Shown here: piece by piece, positions 60,513-64,000 of the stretch | Layout: each line of letters begins with the position of its first letter | How positions within the stretch are numbered: position 1 is the stretch's first letter | Assembly: GCA_035236585.1 (NCBI GenBank) | Contig: CP141136.1 | Span: 48,873,136-48,937,135, forward strand | Length of the DNA stretch: 64,000 bases | Reading direction: 5' to 3' | Source: Warburgia ugandensis | Lineage: Eukaryota; Streptophyta; Magnoliopsida; Canellales; Canellaceae | Notes under the pieces: model-generated | Databases searched by the model: none | What the model was told of the DNA's origin: nothing | The model's input: only the letters and a program-made list of their open reading frames with translations | Program-made: the position numbers and the translations under genes

Positions 60513-63500
60513 TATGACGACCTAGATTTTTGTAACACATTTTGTAATACAATTTTCAAAGGTAGGATGCCCGTAGTTGTGAAAAATATTTTAAAAATAG
60601 AGCAGCTAAAATTCTGTTTTTTAGAACTTGTTTTGTAAAACCCAAGTCATCACTTCATACATAACATAAGTAGAATTTTGTACAAGATAAAATTCCAGTG
60701 AAGGAATATACTTTTATTAAATTCCAGAATCCATTTAGTGATTCATAGTACAGCCTAGGTATCACTACAATAGTTGTCCAAATTACATAATCCAAATTTC
60801 AAAGCTCACTATAAAATAAAAACTCTCAATACAATACAATGCTCTCAAATAAAAATACATGTCTTCAAGGGACATACTCTGATTGATTATTCTTCCAAGT
60901 CTTCTTAAGTCTTGAGCTCCTAATTCTTCTTTTCTGTATCTAAGATATTGTAAACATTCAAACATTTAATACTTCATAATCCCATTATTCATACTCATGG
61001 ATCAATCTCTTTACTTTGTCATATATATACACCCTTACACATACATACTATATATGTCGTATATATATACAGTTAAAATCGTGAAAAATAGTTAATATCT
61101 CAAACATCAATAGTCACACTCAGACACACTGAGTTGATCAATCGTCTAGACTTTGCTAGAAAATACTCCCTCATTTGGGTAGTACCATCACACTCAGCTA
61201 TACTGAGTTGATAAAACATCCAAACTATGTTGGAAAATTACTCCCTTATTTGGGCAGTATCGGCATCTTATTATGCCATGCATCATATTGCAAAATACTC
61301 AAAGGACTACTATGCTGCAGTCTGATCTGTACCAGCATGCTCGAATAACTACTTTCATACTCCATGGATACCAAATGTGGAAAATCATCTATGTCATGTC
61401 TATATGGAGAGATAGACCGTCACAATGGTGGCCTTCTCATAATTGCCCCACCCTATATTTTTCCTCTCTTTGTGCACGATATCATCATATATATCACATT
61501 TCAGAGAGCGGGTGTCCAAACTCTCGTAACCCTCCTAGCATAGCATCCCTAGGCATACACCTATTTAAAATAAAGACCACAAGCCTCCTTGCTTGTATAT
61601 AAAGTATTCTTTTACTTATTAGACATCTTATCTATTTATATCGTCATCCTTGTATTTTGGTATTCGTATACCGAGGATAAGATTTCACTTCAAAGTTAGG
61701 GATCTCATTTAAATGAATGATACCCATGTTCATATAACTTTAGGGATCACCATTCTATATGAATGATTCCCATGTATTGATTTTTATACTTATCAGATAA
61801 TTTGGCTATTTATTTAGGGCTGGAATACCTTCTAGGTCCCTATTCACTTAGGGTTCTCCTCAATTCTAACTTAACCATTTCATATGTATTTTGGTAGGAT
61901 CCTAAGGGTTTTCAATGGATTTAATACAAGTATTTACATTATACCATAAAATCCTCCTACCTTCAAGTAGTGATTCATCTCTTCAAATCTTCCATGATCC
62001 TGATTGACATATGAAATCTGTAAATCCACACATACTATCAATATTTATACAATCTAAATAATTTTATATTTTTTTATGCTATCTCCATTCTTTGTCTAAT
62101 CTTGTCCTTTGGTATAAAGGATCTAGATCTTGTGTCCTATCATGATCTATCTTCCTCAAATAGTACTGATAACGATCTATCTAGATCTTGTGTCCTATCA
62201 TGAACTTAAATTGTTGATCTAATGGTTAGAATGATCTTCTAATCTTTCAGATCTATTTATATCTTTGTGTATTTCTTTCTTTGATATTGATCTTTCACAG
62301 ATCCTTTGATTGACAATTTATACTTAATGATAAAGATCAAGGGCTTAAATCTCCTACCTAGTTCTTCTTTGATTTAAGTTCAGTTGTTTGATCATCCCTA
62401 AGGAGGATGGTCTCGGTTCTCTTCCTTAAATCATATTTGATCAAGGATTCAAATCTTCTATTCTATTTGATCTAAATTGCAAGAAATATATATATATATA
62501 TATGTATCATACATAAAAAGTATTTATTTCTTTTATTGTTCTTGATCATTTAAGATCCCATCGATCTAATCATCCTTATCTTGCTTACAATTTTTATTCG
62601 GGTTAGATAATTTACTAACTTTTATGCTCTTATTATTATTATTCAACCAGTTAATGCTTTATTGGTTGAAGATATCTTATTTCATCCTAAGTCTAGACAG
62701 CTTCTCTTATTTTCAATTCATTAAGGCTTGCTAGCTGAATGGCTGAATACAAAATGGTTACTTCAATCCTCATGTAAGGAGGCGTTTAGACCTCACAAAC
62801 ATCAATGGAAGGTAGGGGAAGAGTGAGGCTCTATTAGAGAACCCCCGTAACCACCATGTTTAGCATTCACTAGAGTGACCTTAGCTTAACCTTTAATAAG
62901 GTTCCTATGAGCATTTTAACCCTAAGTAATCTTTCTAATTGATTTTAATTAAATCCATAAACATTTAAAATGTCATTCATGGGGTTTATTATTCTCCTAG
63001 TTTGGGCCAAGGATTTGATAATCCTAATATTATTCAACTAACTATAGCCCTTACTAATGTTAAGTCAAAGTCATTCCTTCCTCTTAAGTGTACATGAAAC
63101 TCTAATTTCCAATTAGATTACATTTTGGTGATTTATGCTCATTATATCTCAACAACTGCTTAACATTTGAATCTGCTAATAAAATTTGACAAAAATTAAA
63201 TCATAAACTTTAAAGCATAACTCCAATATAAATTTAACAACCATTTATACTAACATGCTTCCTATGAATGTAACTTAACCTAATAGAATAAAACTATACT
63301 TAAACTAGCATGATCCTAAGTTATGAAATACATGAAATTTTACTAGTAATTTAATGGAATCATGCTAAAATCTCAATTTCAAACTAACATGGCCCTAACA
63401 TAATTAAATTACCAGCCTATTGTAACAATCTGATAACATTTAGAGCATAGTATGCTAAAATTTAATAATTACACCATCATGCTTCCTAATTTATAAGATA

Positions 63501-64000
63501 AATCACATTTACAATTCTATTATCAAATAAAAGACATGTAAACTAATTAGATTAAGACTATTAGAAACTTTTACTTATGATCCAATCATTAGATCTTAGA
63601 TCTTTTCCTTTAAATCAAGGGTTTTAATTACATTTAGGTCTTTTACTTCATTAAGGTCCAAAGATCATACTCACTTGTTTTGTCACAATTAATCAATGAT
63701 CTCACTAAATGTCATCATAATCCTAGTCGTACAACCCATCCAAAAGGTCTGATCATGCTTGATCTCATTGATCAAGTTGGCCCCTTTGTATTTTTAGATT
63801 ATTTCTACCATAAAGGGTAGATTCCTCAATTTATCTTAGATTTATCAAAATAAATCATGGATATCACTTTATTTTAACATTATTTCATCATTAAATCAGA
63901 TCCCCAATATCTGATCATCTCAGATCTTGAAGATCATGAAATTTGGAAGTTTATTTCCTCTAAACAGAAAGTTTCTTGAGTATTTTTATCAATTTTATGA
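60513..64000 (-). mobile_element. Long LTR, minus strand, running off the window
   Basis: It starts TATGACGACCTAGATTTTTG, a diverged form of TGTGACGACCCGGG. It follows the order of the 18857 solo LTR: hairpin remnant near 60941-60970 (one arm damaged), GTGGCCTTCTCATAATTGCC at about 61427, ATGATACCCATG repeats at 61695-61775, GATC-rich stretches, and the conserved block at 62772-62915. The TATA box and the other end lie beyond 64000. A short stretch near 62118-62200 repeats TCTAGATCTTGTGTCCTATC twice. Frames 60783-60965 and 61273-61602 are not genes. Confidence 0.82.
62772..62915 (-). promoter_or_regulatory. Conserved LTR block (fifth copy)
   Basis: Matches 20861-21002, with GTAAGGAGGCGTTTAGACCT, GAGGCTCTATTAGAGAACCC and AATAAGGTTCCTATGAGC. 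Confidence 0.5.

Overview
The window is plant nuclear DNA from a repeat-rich, probably heterochromatic region. It is AT-rich and made almost entirely of old, nested retrotransposons. Three things point to a seed plant: Ty3/gypsy elements primed by initiator-Met tRNA, Athila/Tat-type LTRs with the tRNA-Asp-type primer site, and an RTE-clade LINE with the plant-type GATG tail. I recognise no intact host gene, tRNA, rRNA or CRISPR. The species cannot be told from the sequence. All coding remnants carry stops, frameshifts or lost catalytic residues. Alignments between copies were made by eye, so boundaries marked 'about' are approximate.

Layout. 1-2385: plus-strand chromovirus-type LTR (start off-window), primer-binding site and a stub of internal sequence. 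2386-4745: pieces of two Athila/Tat-type LTRs in opposite orientations, the second followed by a decayed primer site. 4746-12645: one RTE LINE split by two complete solo LTRs (6187-9293 and 9534-12342), each with an exact 5-bp target duplication. 12646-16758: unidentified sequence with one decayed coding region of possible plant-mobile-domain type. 16764 to about 29500: a minus-strand Ty3/gypsy element with recognisable gag, protease, RT, RNase H and integrase; its 3' LTR is split by a 4,437-bp solo LTR (18857-23293, duplication GTAGC). 29907-36294: two truncated LTRs, one containing a large inverted duplication. 36498-50993: a minus-strand element with both LTRs and target duplication ATTAA. 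Its LTRs (about 4.2 kb) are longer than its internal region, which keeps gag and protease but no recognisable pol; another LTR is nested in its 3' LTR. 50999-52269: two minisatellites. 52270-55129: a plus-strand Athila/Tat-type LTR with a (CT)60 tract. 55492-55611: a tiny RTE insertion with a 15-bp duplication. 55890-59090: decayed minus-strand pol of a Tat-lineage element with two RNase H domains. 59774-64000: the head of a plus-strand LTR cut by a minus-strand LTR that runs off the window.

How the parts relate. The minus-oriented long LTRs at 18857, 29907, 37668, 46748 and 60513 are one family or close relatives; 6187-9293 is a more distant cousin. They share a promoter region with TATTTATA (TATA box on the minus strand), a pyrimidine-rich leader, GATC-dense stretches, a conserved block of about 140 bp and, near the LTR 3' end, a double stem-loop whose paired bases differ in a compensating way between families. 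The best candidates for something undescribed are that stem-loop and block, a 148-bp GC-richer insertion carrying a 50-codon ORF in one LTR (48941-49088), the inverted duplication at 34681-34955, and a 39-bp minisatellite. I found no evidence of a new coding system.
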